The position numbers and the translations under genes were made by a program. A stretch of DNA of 64,000 bases from Lachnospiraceae bacterium (GTDB taxonomy: Bacteria; Bacillota; Clostridia; Lachnospirales; Lachnospiraceae): assembly GCA_017441585.1 (NCBI GenBank), contig JAFRWW010000038.1:17541-81540 (forward strand), given 5' to 3'. Positions 7,798 to 16,949 of the stretch are shown in pieces. The first letter of the stretch is position 1. Each line of letters opens with the position of its first letter. The notes beneath the pieces are model-generated. The model was not told where the DNA came from. It was given only the letters and a program-made list of their open reading frames with translations, and searched no databases.

Positions 7798-9816
7798 GTG
7801 AGTAATACACAAAATAACATCTTCAAACTTGTATCAGATTACCAACCCACCGGCGATCAGCCTCAGGCCATAGAAAAACTGGTCAAGGGCTTCAAGGAGG
7901 GCAACCAATGCCAGACTTTGCTTGGTGTTACGGGCTCCGGCAAGACTTTCACCATGGCGAATATCATCGCTCAGCTGAACGTTCCGACCCTGGTGATCGC
8001 ACACAATAAGACCCTGGCGGGACAGCTCTATTCTGAGTTCAAAGAGTTCTTCCCTGAGAATGCGGTTGAGTACTTTGTATCCTACTATGATTACTATCAA
8101 CCGGAGGCCTATGTACCGTCAACGGATACATATATAGAGAAGGATTCTTCGGTCAATGATGAGATAGATAAGCTGAGGCTGTCGGCTACGGCGTCCCTTT
8201 CTGAGAGAAGGGATGTGGTGGTGGTGGCCTCCGTGTCCTGTATATACGGCCTGGGTTCTCCCGATGAGTATAAGGGTCTGATGGTGCAGCTTCGTGAGGG
8301 CATGGAAAAGGACAGGGACGCCGTCATCAGGGAACTGGTGGACATACGCTTTGAAAGGGCTATGCCTGACTTTAAGAGATGTACCTTCAGGGTGAGGGGA
8401 GATACGCTGGAGATATTCCCGGCGGATTCTGATGATACCGCCATCAGGGTTGAATTCTTCGGAGATGAGATAGAGCGGATATCCGAGATCGATCCCCTGA
8501 CAGGCAGCAGGAAGACGGATCTGAGGCATATCACGATCTTCCCCGCATCCCACTATGTGGTGAGCCGTGACAGGCTGCTTCACGCCTGTGAGCTCATAGA
8601 GGCGGAGCTTAAGGAACAGGTAGCCTATTTTAAATCCGAGGATAAGCTCATAGAGGCTCAAAGGATAAGTGAGCGTACAAATTTTGACCTGGAGATGCTC
8701 AAGGAAACCGGGTTCTGTAGTGGTATAGAGAATTATTCCCGGCATATGAACGGTCTGCCGGCGGGAGTGCCTCCCTATACTCTTATGGATTTCTTCCCGG
8801 ATGATTTTTTGATAATCATAGATGAGTCGCACATGACTATACCACAGCTGGGAGCCATGTATCACGGAGATCAGTCCCGTAAGACCACCCTTGTGGATTA
8901 CGGCTTCAGACTGCCCTCGGCAAAGGATAACAGACCCATGTGCTTTGAGGAGTTCGAGGAGAGGATAAACCAGATCCTCTTCGTTTCGGCGACTCCCGCA
9001 GCTTATGAAGAAGAGCATGAGTTCTTGAGGGCAGAGCAGATCATCAGACCTACGGGTCTTTTGGATCCGCCGATCTTTGTACGGCCTATCGAAGGTCAGA
9101 TAGATGATCTGCTGAATGAGATCAATTCCGTGGTTTCAAAGGCAAAGGAAAAGGGCAGCGACTATGTGGGCGGCAAGGTCCTCATCACTACTTTGACCAA
9201 GCGCATGGCGGAGGATCTGACGGACTATCTCAAGGATGCCGGGGTGAGGGTAAAATACCTGCATTCCGATATAGATACCCTTGAAAGAGCACAGATAATC
9301 AGGGATATGCGTCTGGATGTTTTCGATGTGCTGGTGGGCATCAACCTTCTGAGAGAGGGACTGGATATACCCGAGGTATCGCTGGTGGCGGTACTTGATG
9401 CGGATAAGGAAGGATTCTTAAGAAGCACCACATCTCTGATACAGACTGTGGGACGTGCAGCCAGAAACTCGGACAGCAGAGTCATCATGTATGCTGATAA
9501 TATCACTGACTCCATGCAGGCTTGTATTGATGAGACCAATCGTCGTCGTGGAATACAGGAAAAGTATAACGAAGAGCACGGTATCACTCCCACCACCATC
9601 AGAAAAGCGGTGCGGGAGCTGGTGACCATATCAAAAAAAGTGGCAGATACACAGCTGGCTCTGGAGAAGGATCCGGAGTCCATGTCGGATCAGGAACTGA
9701 AGAAGCTGATATCGGAAGTAAAAAAGAAGATGGAAAAAGCGGCGGCGGATCTGGATTTCGAGAGCGCGGCCATGCTGCGTGATCAGATGCTGGAGCTTAA
9801 GAAGCATCTTGAATAA
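7798..9816 (+). CDS. uvrB: UvrABC excision repair subunit UvrB
   Basis: UvrB is the damage-verification helicase-like subunit of nucleotide excision repair, loaded by UvrA and recruiting UvrC. The 672-residue product is full length. Visible motifs are Walker A GVTGSGKT (residues 43-50), the beta-hairpin region [20 protein letters not shown], the DEAD-like IIDESHMT, helicase motifs [14 protein letters not shown] and QTVGRAARN, and a C-terminal UVR helix pair ([17 protein letters not shown]...). The start is a GTG; 7798 is preferred over GTG 7792 because AGGTAA lies at 7786-7791, but that site is weak and abuts the repeat cluster. uvrA is not in the window. No strong promoter is seen, so the mobile element may have replaced the native upstream region. 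Confidence 0.97.
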   Translation: MSNTQNNIFKLVSDYQPTGDQPQAIEKLVKGFKEGNQCQTLLGVTGSGKTFTMANIIAQLNVPTLVIAHNKTLAGQLYSEFKEFFPENAVEYFVSYYDYYQPEAYVPSTDTYIEKDSSVNDEIDKLRLSATASLSERRDVVVVASVSCIYGLGSPDEYKGLMVQLREGMEKDRDAVIRELVDIRFERAMPDFKRCTFRVRGDTLEIFPADSDDTAIRVEFFGDEIERISEIDPLTGSRKTDLRHITIFPASHYVVSRDRLLHACELIEAELKEQVAYFKSEDKLIEAQRISERTNFDLEMLKETGFCSGIENYSRHMNGLPAGVPPYTLMDFFPDDFLIIIDESHMTIPQLGAMYHGDQSRKTTLVDYGFRLPSAKDNRPMCFEEFEERINQILFVSATPAAYEEEHEFLRAEQIIRPTGLLDPPIFVRPIEGQIDDLLNEINSVVSKAKEKGSDYVGGKVLITTLTKRMAEDLTDYLKDAGVRVKYLHSDIDTLERAQIIRDMRLDVFDVLVGINLLREGLDIPEVSLVAVLDADKEGFLRSTTSLIQTVGRAARNSDSRVIMYADNITDSMQACIDETNRRRGIQEKYNEEHGITPTTIRKAVRELVTISKKVADTQLALEKDPESMSDQELKKLISEVKKKMEKAAADLDFESAAMLRDQMLELKKHLE

Positions 9817-9891
9817 AATATGGCTTTATAAAAGCCCTGACATGTGGTAAAATGGTACCAGAGATGTTTGTATTTCTTCAGGCGGTATTTT

Positions 9892-11571
9892 ATGGATAAT
9901 TCGATTCCTGATAACAGAAAAAAGAAGCTTGATTCGCTGTTTAATGCATTCTCATTGATAGCAGAGGGTACTTATGTCTTTTTGTGTGACATGAGATATG
10001 ATTATTCCCGCTGGTCAAAGAATGCAGTGGACTTTTTCCAGATGCCTTCGGAGTATATGTATGGTGCAGGAGCCATTCATATGGAGCGTATCCATCCAGA
10101 GGATCGGAGGAGTTATGAAGAAAGTATTAATGAGATTTTTGAAGGCAGGAGTGGGGCCCATGACATGCAGTATCGTGCCGGCAGGATCGGTGGCGCATAT
10201 GTGACCTGTACCTGTCGCGGCGTGGTGATCAGGGATGAGTATGACCAGCCTGATTATTTCGCCGGCATCATCCGTAATCACGGGCTTCTGGGAAATGTGG
10301 ACTCCCTGACCGGTCTTCGTAATCAGTACAGTTTTTTTGAGGATCTTAGTGGGTACATCGACAGAAAAGAGCGGGTATGCATCAGCATGCTGGGCATAGG
10401 TAAATTCACAGAGATCAATGAGATATATGGTTATCATTTCGGTAATCAGGTTATACAGAAATTTGGCAGATATCTTTTGAGTTTCGTGGGCAGCAGAGGA
10501 CAGGTGTATCGGCTGGATGGCGTTAAGTTCGGCGTCATTTCCAACACCTCATCGGCTGTGGACGCTAAGGCCCTGTATGAAAAGGTGAGGATCCACTTAA
10601 GAAAGGGTATACCGGTGATGGATAAGCGCCCGATCCTGGAGCTTAACTGCGGTATGCTTCTTCTGGAGGATTTTAATGTTGACGATCAGACCATATATGC
10701 CTGCCTTAATTTTGCTTATGGCGAATCAAAGGTCAGAAGAAGCGGTGATCTGGTAGAATTTTTCAATAATCTTAACGACGAGAATCGACAGCGCATCGAG
10801 AAACTTCATGCCATTAAGGCTTCCATCAAGCAGAATTATAACGGCTTTTACCTTTTGTATCAGCCCGTTGTTAATGCTACCACCGAAGAAATCGTCGGCG
10901 CTGAGGCCCTGCTTCGATGGCAAAATGACGAGTATGGCATAGTGCCTCCGGATCATTTCATTCCCATTCTGGAAAGAGATCCCCAGTTCCCTGAGCTGGG
11001 CAGATGGATACTTACCAGGGCGCTTACCGATGCCAAGGAGATTTTGAAGAAGCATTCGAATTTTGTAATCAATGTCAATCTTTCATATACCCAGTTGGAA
11101 AAGCCGGATTTTGTCGATACCGTGCTTGAGATCCTGAAGGAAACGGATTATCCCGGAGATCATTTGTGCCTGGAGATAACAGAGCGATGCCGCCTTCTCG
11201 ATATGAGCCTTTTGAAGAGCGTGGTGGTAAATCTTAAGGCAAAGGGGATACATTTCGCCCTGGATGACTTCGGCACGGGCTTTGCTTCGGTGGATGTGGT
11301 AAAATACCTGCCTCTTGATACCATCAAGATAGACAGGAGTTTTGTGATAAATATAGAGGAAGATGAAAAGGAAAGGACCATCGTGGACCACTTCACTTCT
11401 ATTGCCACTGCATTTGACGCCAATGTCTGTGTAGAGGGAATAGAGAATGCAGTCATGAGGGATATACTTCAAAAGTATAAAGTCCACAGCTTCCAGGGCT
11501 ATTATTATTCCAAGCCTGTGGAACTAAAGCAATTGGAAGTTCTGATGGATAGAGAAGAAAAGCATGAGTAA
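9892..11571 (+). CDS. PAS-degenerate GGDEF-EAL protein, probable cyclic-di-GMP phosphodiesterase
   Basis: This 559-residue cytoplasmic protein starts at ATG 9892, behind CAGGCGG. A PAS-like sensor fold covers residues ~20-130. A GGDEF domain follows (VDSLTGLRNQYSFF at its start), but its signature is degenerate (LDGVKFG), so cyclase activity is unlikely and it may serve as a GTP-sensing regulatory domain. The EAL domain is intact: GAEALLRW (E338-A339-L340), LEITER, DDFGTGFAS, IDRSFV and CVEGIE. It should therefore hydrolyse cyclic-di-GMP. The end overlaps the next gene by eight bases, tying it to a glycosyltransferase and, one gene further on, to an apparently active GGDEF protein. Confidence 0.92.
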   Translation: MDNSIPDNRKKKLDSLFNAFSLIAEGTYVFLCDMRYDYSRWSKNAVDFFQMPSEYMYGAGAIHMERIHPEDRRSYEESINEIFEGRSGAHDMQYRAGRIGGAYVTCTCRGVVIRDEYDQPDYFAGIIRNHGLLGNVDSLTGLRNQYSFFEDLSGYIDRKERVCISMLGIGKFTEINEIYGYHFGNQVIQKFGRYLLSFVGSRGQVYRLDGVKFGVISNTSSAVDAKALYEKVRIHLRKGIPVMDKRPILELNCGMLLLEDFNVDDQTIYACLNFAYGESKVRRSGDLVEFFNNLNDENRQRIEKLHAIKASIKQNYNGFYLLYQPVVNATTEEIVGAEALLRWQNDEYGIVPPDHFIPILERDPQFPELGRWILTRALTDAKEILKKHSNFVINVNLSYTQLEKPDFVDTVLEILKETDYPGDHLCLEITERCRLLDMSLLKSVVVNLKAKGIHFALDDFGTGFASVDVVKYLPLDTIKIDRSFVINIEEDEKERTIVDHFTSIATAFDANVCVEGIENAVMRDILQKYKVHSFQGYYYSKPVELKQLEVLMDREEKHE

Positions 11572-12325
11572 GGTTTCCATAGTAGTCCCTTCATTCAATG
11601 AAAGGGATAACGTTTCAAATCTGGTAACTCAGATAGATGAGGCTCTTGCGGGCATAGACCATGAGATCCTTTTTGTGGATGATTCCACCGATGACACGCC
11701 TCAGGTCATAGAGGAGATCTCAAAGGAAAAGCCCCATGTCAGGGTACACCACAGGACAAATGAAAAGGGACTGGCGACAGCAGTTATCCTCGGATTTAAG
11801 ATGGCCGATGGCGACTATCTGGCCTGCATGGATGCAGATCTGCAGCATCCCCCGTCGATTTTGCGCCCCATGGTGGCGGCTCTTGACCGGGGAGCGGATT
11901 TTTGTATACCTTCGAGGCTGATACCCGGAGGAGATGACGGAGGCCTTAATCTTTGGCGCAAATTCGTATCAGGCACTGCCAGAGTCATAGGACAGATTCT
12001 TTTGCCCTGTCTGCGTCCCATATCGGATCCTACCAGCGGACTCTTCATGTTCCGCCGGGAAGCGATAGCAAATGCTGATATGAGGCCTGTGGGATGGAAG
12101 ATAATGGTGGAGGTGCTGGCTACGGCTACTTACAGTTCGGTTACAGAGATCCCTTATGCTTTTGCACAGAGGACCGCCGGTGAGTCCAAACTGGATACAC
12201 AGGTGACATTCCAGTATCTGGAGCAGTGTTTCGGTTTGAGGAAGCGAATGGTAAAAAATAAAGTTACAGTCACCAGATGGACTCCGGAGGAGATGGCAGC
12301 CATTCTTAAAAAGATGGACGAGTGA
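11564..12325 (+). CDS. Family 2 glycosyltransferase (polyprenyl-phosphate sugar transferase type)
   Basis: This 253-residue GT-A fold enzyme resembles dolichol-/polyprenyl-phosphate mannosyltransferases. It has the nucleotide-binding start VSIVVPSFNERDNV, the DDSTDDT segment, and the metal-binding CMDADLQHPP. It would transfer a sugar from a nucleotide donor to undecaprenyl phosphate on the cytoplasmic face. The C-terminal membrane anchor or GtrA-like domain often found in this family is absent, so it is probably peripheral or works with a separate membrane partner. The start ATG 11564 lies inside the end of the EAL gene, which indicates translational coupling with second-messenger turnover. 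The acceptor and sugar cannot be read from sequence. Confidence 0.88.
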   Translation: MSKVSIVVPSFNERDNVSNLVTQIDEALAGIDHEILFVDDSTDDTPQVIEEISKEKPHVRVHHRTNEKGLATAVILGFKMADGDYLACMDADLQHPPSILRPMVAALDRGADFCIPSRLIPGGDDGGLNLWRKFVSGTARVIGQILLPCLRPISDPTSGLFMFRREAIANADMRPVGWKIMVEVLATATYSSVTEIPYAFAQRTAGESKLDTQVTFQYLEQCFGLRKRMVKNKVTVTRWTPEEMAAILKKMDE

Positions 12326-12352
12326 TAACAGTTTGCAGACGGAGAAGGCAAT

Positions 12353-13777
12353 ATGAGGTTTAATGTGAGTTTTCTGGATCCCAATGATTATCCCGAGGAT
12401 CAGAAGAGACTGGTAGATGATTTTAATTCCAGACTCAGGGACTGTATGGGCGTGGTAACTGCTCTGGGGAAGGAGTATCACACCATATGGCTGGTGGGAC
12501 GAAATGATCTGAAGATGACGCTTTATCGTTCTACCGGCGTGAGCACTGTCAAGGGGATGGTGGATATGGCCCTTCGCCATGTGACTTATGATAAATTCAT
12601 AGAGACTTATGTGGATACCTATGTGGTGGACCGGGCCGAGGCCATACAAAAGGACGTAAAGCCCAAGGTTATAATGGACCGCATAAAGGACGGGGATTTG
12701 TATACCATCGATTATATGCGGATGGACGATGAGGGCACCATCACCTGGCATCAGATGGCTTTCGCCCTGGCAGGTGAACCCCGGGATTATGATAAGTTCA
12801 TTCTGGCTTTCCGTGATGTGGACAAGGTAGTCAGGAAGCATATGGCCGATAAGCTCAACTTAAGAGAGCAGCTGGACATAGTGGGGGCACTTTGTCGTGA
12901 CTACTATAATGTGTTCAAGATCGATCTGGATACCGGCAATGTCATGATACTTAAGCTGGATGGCTATGTGACTAAGGGTATGGATAAGCCCGGAGATAAG
13001 CTTTATGATTATGATACTCTCAGCAAGCAGTATGTAAGAGATAGAGTATATTATGAAGACGCCCCGGCCATGTATGATGCCCTGAGCTTTGAGACCGTAA
13101 AGAAAAAAATGATGGAAACGGATGAATATGTTTCCAGTTACAGGGTTCTGGACGATGGAGAGATCCATTACTGTCAGTTCACATATATTCCCGTTAATCC
13201 CGCAAATAAACAAAGCGGCATACTGGCTGGCTTTAAAAATGTGGATGACGTGGTGGAGGGCGCAAAGGAGAGAGAGAATCTCATCACCCTCGCCGAGACG
13301 GATATCATGACGGGTATCCTTAATCGTGGAAGCGGTGAGAAAAAAGTCAGATCAGCTTTTGCCGGAGGTAAAGGTGGACTGTTCTGCGTGGCCGACATAG
13401 ATTCCTTCAAAAAGATAAATGATACCTATGGTCATTTCGTGGGAGATCAGGTCATCCGCGGAGTGGCCGACATACTCAGGGAAGAGTCCAGGGATAAGGA
13501 CATAGTTTTCAGGCTCGGGGGTGATGAGTATGTTGTTTTTGCCCAGGGCATACCTGATGAAAAGACCGGCAGGAAGCTGACCGACAGGATATTCAAGCGC
13601 ATCAATGCTTTTAATATACCGGAACTGGGTGAGGAAAACTTTTCCGTCAGCATGGGCGCTGTCATAGTACATCCCAAGAGCGAGGTAACCTTCGAGGAGA
13701 TATATAAACTGGCTGATGCCTGTGTATATAAGAGTAAGGAGACGAAAGGCAATATCATTACCTATTATGAGGAGTGA
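12353..13777 (+). CDS. Diguanylate cyclase with N-terminal PAS-like sensor
   Basis: This is a 474-residue soluble GGDEF protein. Roughly the first 300 residues contain one or two PAS-like sensor segments without membrane spans. The C-terminal GGDEF domain is intact: AETDIMTGILNRGSGE at its start, DIDSFKKINDTYGH, and the active-site loop GGDEY at residues 389-393. An RDKD inhibitory-site motif (RxxD) lies exactly five residues upstream, so product feedback inhibition is expected. ATG 12353 follows GGAGAAGG. It sits 27 bases after the glycosyltransferase gene, which places a cyclic-di-GMP-making enzyme, a glycosyltransferase and a cyclic-di-GMP-degrading enzyme in one cluster. Confidence 0.93.
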   Translation: MRFNVSFLDPNDYPEDQKRLVDDFNSRLRDCMGVVTALGKEYHTIWLVGRNDLKMTLYRSTGVSTVKGMVDMALRHVTYDKFIETYVDTYVVDRAEAIQKDVKPKVIMDRIKDGDLYTIDYMRMDDEGTITWHQMAFALAGEPRDYDKFILAFRDVDKVVRKHMADKLNLREQLDIVGALCRDYYNVFKIDLDTGNVMILKLDGYVTKGMDKPGDKLYDYDTLSKQYVRDRVYYEDAPAMYDALSFETVKKKMMETDEYVSSYRVLDDGEIHYCQFTYIPVNPANKQSGILAGFKNVDDVVEGAKERENLITLAETDIMTGILNRGSGEKKVRSAFAGGKGGLFCVADIDSFKKINDTYGHFVGDQVIRGVADILREESRDKDIVFRLGGDEYVVFAQGIPDEKTGRKLTDRIFKRINAFNIPELGEENFSVSMGAVIVHPKSEVTFEEIYKLADACVYKSKETKGNIITYYEE

Positions 13778-13786
13778 TGCAATATA

Positions 13787-13815
13787 TGGACTTATCACCG
13801 GATAAATGATACAAT
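13787..13815 (+). promoter_or_regulatory. Candidate sigma-A promoter of the deoxysugar cassette
   Basis: TGGACT (13787-13792) and TACAAT (13810-13815) match the -35 and -10 consensus at four and five of six positions with a 17-base spacer. They lie 46 bases upstream of the RfbH-type start. The call rests on sequence only. Confidence 0.45.
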
Positions 13816-13860
13816 ATATGGGATTGTTTGTCCGGCGCAGCTTATTATATTGGAGTAAAT

Positions 13861-15201
13861 ATGTTTGATAATATGACTAAGAAAGAGGCCGAGGATCACA
13901 TACTCGGCCTCGTTCGCGAATATTGCGAAAAATATCACAATACGGATAAGGGATTTAAGGAGGGAGACAGGATACCCTACGCTTCCAGGGTTTACGGCAG
14001 TGAAGAGATGGTAAACCTGGTGGATTCCGCCCTGGAATTCTGGCTTACCTCAGGCCGTTACACAAAGGAGTTTGAGGAGGGCTTGTCAAAGTATCTTGGA
14101 GTCAGGTTTACTTCTTTGGTAAACTCGGGATCTTCTGCCAATCTGTGCGCATTCATGGCACTGACTTCGCCTCTTCTTAAAGATCGTGCGATAAAAAGGG
14201 GAGATGAGGTCATCACCGTGGCAGCGGGCTTTCCCACTACCGTGGCCCCCATTATCCAGTATGGCGCCGTTCCCGTATTCGTGGACGTGACGATCCCATA
14301 CTATAATATAGATGTGGATCAGCTGGAGGCTGCCATGTCTGATAAGACAAAGGCCGTGATGATAGCCCACACCTTGGGTAATCCCTTTGATCTTAAGAGT
14401 GTCACCGAGTTCTGTAAGGCCCATGACCTTTATCTCATAGAGGATAACTGTGACGCCCTGGGATCAAAATTTGCCATCGACGGTAAGGAATCCTTTACGG
14501 GAGCCGTGGGAGATATAGGTACTTCCAGTTTTTATCCGCCCCATCATATGACCATGGGAGAGGGCGGAGCGGTATATACCGACGATCCTCTTTTAAATAA
14601 GTGTATCAGGTCCATGAGGGACTGGGGACGTGACTGCGTGTGTCCTTCCGGTCATGACAATATCTGCGGACATAGGTATGACGGACAGTTCGGACAGCTC
14701 CCCAAGGGTTACGATCATAAATATGTATATTCCCATTTCGGATATAATCTAAAGGCCACGGATATGCAGGCAGCGGTGGGCTGTGCGCAGCTCAAGAGAT
14801 TTCCTTCTTTTGTACAAAAGAGGCGGGAAAACTTTGATACCCTCATGGAACTTTTGTCGGATACTTCCGATAAGCTGATACTCCCTGAAGCCACTCCTGG
14901 TTCTACGCCCTCATGGTTTGGATTTGCCATGACGGTGAAGGATGGCACAGATCGCGAAAAGGTGGTGAGATATGTGGAATCAAAGGGTGTACAGACCAGG
15001 CTCCTTTTTGCCGGAAATCTCATCAAGCATCCTTGTTTTGATCACATAAGGGACAGGGCGGACATGTACAGAGTCATAGGAGACCTTCCCGTGACCGACA
15101 GGATCATGAGGGATACCTTCTGGGTAGGACTTTATCCCGGCATGACAAAGGAGAAACTTGAGTATATGGCAAAGGTTATAAAAGAGGCGGTCAGATCATG
15201 A
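13861..15201 (+). CDS. rfbH: RfbH/DdhC-type CDP-4-keto-6-deoxyhexose 3-dehydrase (DegT/AHBA-family fold)
   Basis: This 446-residue protein starts at ATG 13861, six bases after GGAG. The fold is that of DegT/DnrJ/EryC1 PLP enzymes (SGSSANLCAF, VAAGFPTTVAPIIQYGA, IEDNCDALGS). The usual PLP-binding Lys is replaced by His in FYPPHHMTMGEGG (H228/H229). This is the hallmark of E1 dehydrases, which use PMP plus an iron-sulfur cluster to remove the C3 hydroxyl of a nucleotide-linked 4-keto-6-deoxy sugar. Cluster ligands fit the pattern C-x-C-x7-C in DCVCPSGHDNIC, plus an upstream Cys in EDNCDALG. It is therefore not expected to be an aminotransferase. The E1 partner reductase (DdhD/E3) and the CDP-sugar synthase genes are not in the window. 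The stop overlaps the aldolase gene by four bases. Confidence 0.88.
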   Translation: MFDNMTKKEAEDHILGLVREYCEKYHNTDKGFKEGDRIPYASRVYGSEEMVNLVDSALEFWLTSGRYTKEFEEGLSKYLGVRFTSLVNSGSSANLCAFMALTSPLLKDRAIKRGDEVITVAAGFPTTVAPIIQYGAVPVFVDVTIPYYNIDVDQLEAAMSDKTKAVMIAHTLGNPFDLKSVTEFCKAHDLYLIEDNCDALGSKFAIDGKESFTGAVGDIGTSSFYPPHHMTMGEGGAVYTDDPLLNKCIRSMRDWGRDCVCPSGHDNICGHRYDGQFGQLPKGYDHKYVYSHFGYNLKATDMQAAVGCAQLKRFPSFVQKRRENFDTLMELLSDTSDKLILPEATPGSTPSWFGFAMTVKDGTDREKVVRYVESKGVQTRLLFAGNLIKHPCFDHIRDRADMYRVIGDLPVTDRIMRDTFWVGLYPGMTKEKLEYMAKVIKEAVRS

Positions 15202-16832
15202 ATATGGGGAAAAAGATCAAACTGCTGGACTGTACCTTAAGGGACGGTGGTTTCATAAATGACTGGAATTTCGGAAGAGATGAGATCATAAACATTTTTG
15301 AGCGTTCCATAAGCGCGGGGACGGATATCATAGAGGTAGGGTTTATCGATGACAGACAGCCCGGGGATCCCGACAGGACCATGTTTCCCGATGCTCTGAG
15401 CGTAAACGATGCGTTCGGCTCTCTGTCACGGGGCAGTTCCATGATAGTGGGGATGATTGATTTCGGCACCTGTTCCATAGACAGGATCATTCCCTGCAAA
15501 GACAGTGTGATGGACGGCATAAGGGTCATTTTCAAAAAGAAGGACAGGTTTGCCGCCCTTGATTTTTGTGCAAAGCTTAAAGCCCTGGGCTATGAAGTCT
15601 TTGTCCAGCCTGTTTCCATTACGGGTTATTCGGATGAGGAAATGACGGATCTCATAAGGCGCGTCAACGAGCTTCATCCCCACGCCATGTCCATGGTGGA
15701 CACCTACGGCCTTTTGCATGAAGGCGGTCTTTTGCACTACTATGAGCTGATGGATTCAAATCTTGATACGGACATATCCATAGGCTATCACGCCCATAAT
15801 AATTTCCAGCTGGGTTATTCCAACTGCATAGCCCTGATCGAGAGAAATGAGCAAAAGAGGGAAGAAGAGCGCCACACCCTGGTGGTGGACGGCTCCGCCT
15901 TTGGCATGGGAAAGGGCGCGGGAAATACTCCCATAGAGCTGCTGGCCATGTACATGAACAAGCACCACGGCGGCACCTATGATATAAACCAGATGCTGGA
16001 GACCATAGATGTCAGCATAATGGAGATATATTTAAAGCTTCCCTGGGGATATTCCCTTAAGTACTATCTGGCGGCTTCCAATGACTGTCACCCCAAGTAC
16101 GTGCAGCATCTGATGCAAAAGAGATGTCTGTCCATCAAGTCCATCAATGAGATACTGGATACCATAGATGCAAAGGAAAAGCTGGCCTACAACGCCGAGC
16201 ATATAGAGGAACTGTATCACAGATATCAGACCACGGACAGGGATGAAAAGGGTGACATGGGTAAGCTCTCCGAAGTTCTTAAGTCAGCTCCCCTGCTTGT
16301 CATAGGTCCCGCCAGGAGCATCAAGGATGAAAGCGATAAGGTAAAGGATTTCATACTTAAGAATAAGCCAGTTATCATTACCATCAACTATCTTCCCGAG
16401 GATTATTATACGGATTATATATTCATAAGCAATTCAAAGCGGTACCTGTCCCTGGAAGGGCGTCTGGCCCATATGCCTCAGGATGTAAAGCCTCCGGTAC
16501 TGATAGCTACTTCAAATGTCACCAGGGCTAAGGGTGATTTCGATTATCGGGTAGACTATGAAGGTCTGCTGGACCAGAGTTTTGAGATAAAGGATAATTC
16601 CCTTATAATGCTATTAACACTTGTTAACCGACTGGGGGTTAAGGAAGTGAACCTGGCGGGCTTTGACGGTTATTCCACCTCCGTGGGAGAAAATTATTTC
16701 AATGTGGCTATGGAATATGCCTTTATCAAGGAAAAGGCACAGGCTCTTAACGAATATGCCAACGGGGCGCTTAAGAGACTGAGTGAAGATATGAAAATAA
16801 ACTTCGTCACCAGGACGAGGTATAAGTTTTAA
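15198..16832 (+). CDS. DRE-TIM metallolyase (4-hydroxy-2-oxo-acid aldolase/HMG-CoA-lyase type) with extra C-terminal domain
   Basis: This 544-residue protein starts at ATG 15198 within an ATGA overlap. Residues ~1-300 form a DRE-TIM barrel: LLDCTLRDGGFINDW at the N-terminus supplies the Asp-Arg pair, and IGYHAHNNFQLGYSN holds the His-x-His metal ligands. Family members cleave or form C-C bonds next to a 2-oxo acid. The last ~180 residues (LLVIGPARSIKDE onward, with ITINYLPEDYYTDYIFISNS and VNLAGFDGYS) are a separate Rossmann-like domain resembling DUF115/MptE-type proteins; I infer this from pattern only. Its position between an E1-type sugar dehydrase and a ThDP enzyme suggests a carbonyl-chain transfer step on a nucleotide sugar, or supply of a 2-oxo acid. 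The exact reaction is unknown. Confidence 0.8.
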   Translation: MNMGKKIKLLDCTLRDGGFINDWNFGRDEIINIFERSISAGTDIIEVGFIDDRQPGDPDRTMFPDALSVNDAFGSLSRGSSMIVGMIDFGTCSIDRIIPCKDSVMDGIRVIFKKKDRFAALDFCAKLKALGYEVFVQPVSITGYSDEEMTDLIRRVNELHPHAMSMVDTYGLLHEGGLLHYYELMDSNLDTDISIGYHAHNNFQLGYSNCIALIERNEQKREEERHTLVVDGSAFGMGKGAGNTPIELLAMYMNKHHGGTYDINQMLETIDVSIMEIYLKLPWGYSLKYYLAASNDCHPKYVQHLMQKRCLSIKSINEILDTIDAKEKLAYNAEHIEELYHRYQTTDRDEKGDMGKLSEVLKSAPLLVIGPARSIKDESDKVKDFILKNKPVIITINYLPEDYYTDYIFISNSKRYLSLEGRLAHMPQDVKPPVLIATSNVTRAKGDFDYRVDYEGLLDQSFEIKDNSLIMLLTLVNRLGVKEVNLAGFDGYSTSVGENYFNVAMEYAFIKEKAQALNEYANGALKRLSEDMKINFVTRTRYKF

Positions 16833-16865
16833 GTATGATCTAATGTCACTCGACTAAATCTTTTC

Positions 16866-16896
16866 AAGATGCGTCGGCAAACGCCTCAGGATGACA
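16866..16896 (-). repeat. Dispersed intergenic repeat, variant copy
   Basis: Read on the minus strand this is TGTCATCCTGAGGCGTTTGC followed by CGACGCATCTT, a variant of the repeat seen at eight or more other places in the window. It lies between the aldolase and ThDP-enzyme genes. Confidence 0.7.
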
Positions 16897-16949
16897 GAGG
16901 ATATCAGTAATATAAAACTATCGACAATAAATATAATGAGGATTTAACT

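Noticed and set aside
8119..9018. Long minus-strand open frame opposite uvrB
   Set aside because: It mirrors a conserved uvrB reading frame, has no ribosome-binding site or recognisable domain, and fits a shadow frame.
13861..15201. Annotating the DegT-fold gene as an ordinary aminotransferase
   Set aside because: The PLP-binding lysine is replaced by histidine in PPHHMTMGEGG and cluster cysteines are present, so E1-type dehydrase fits better.
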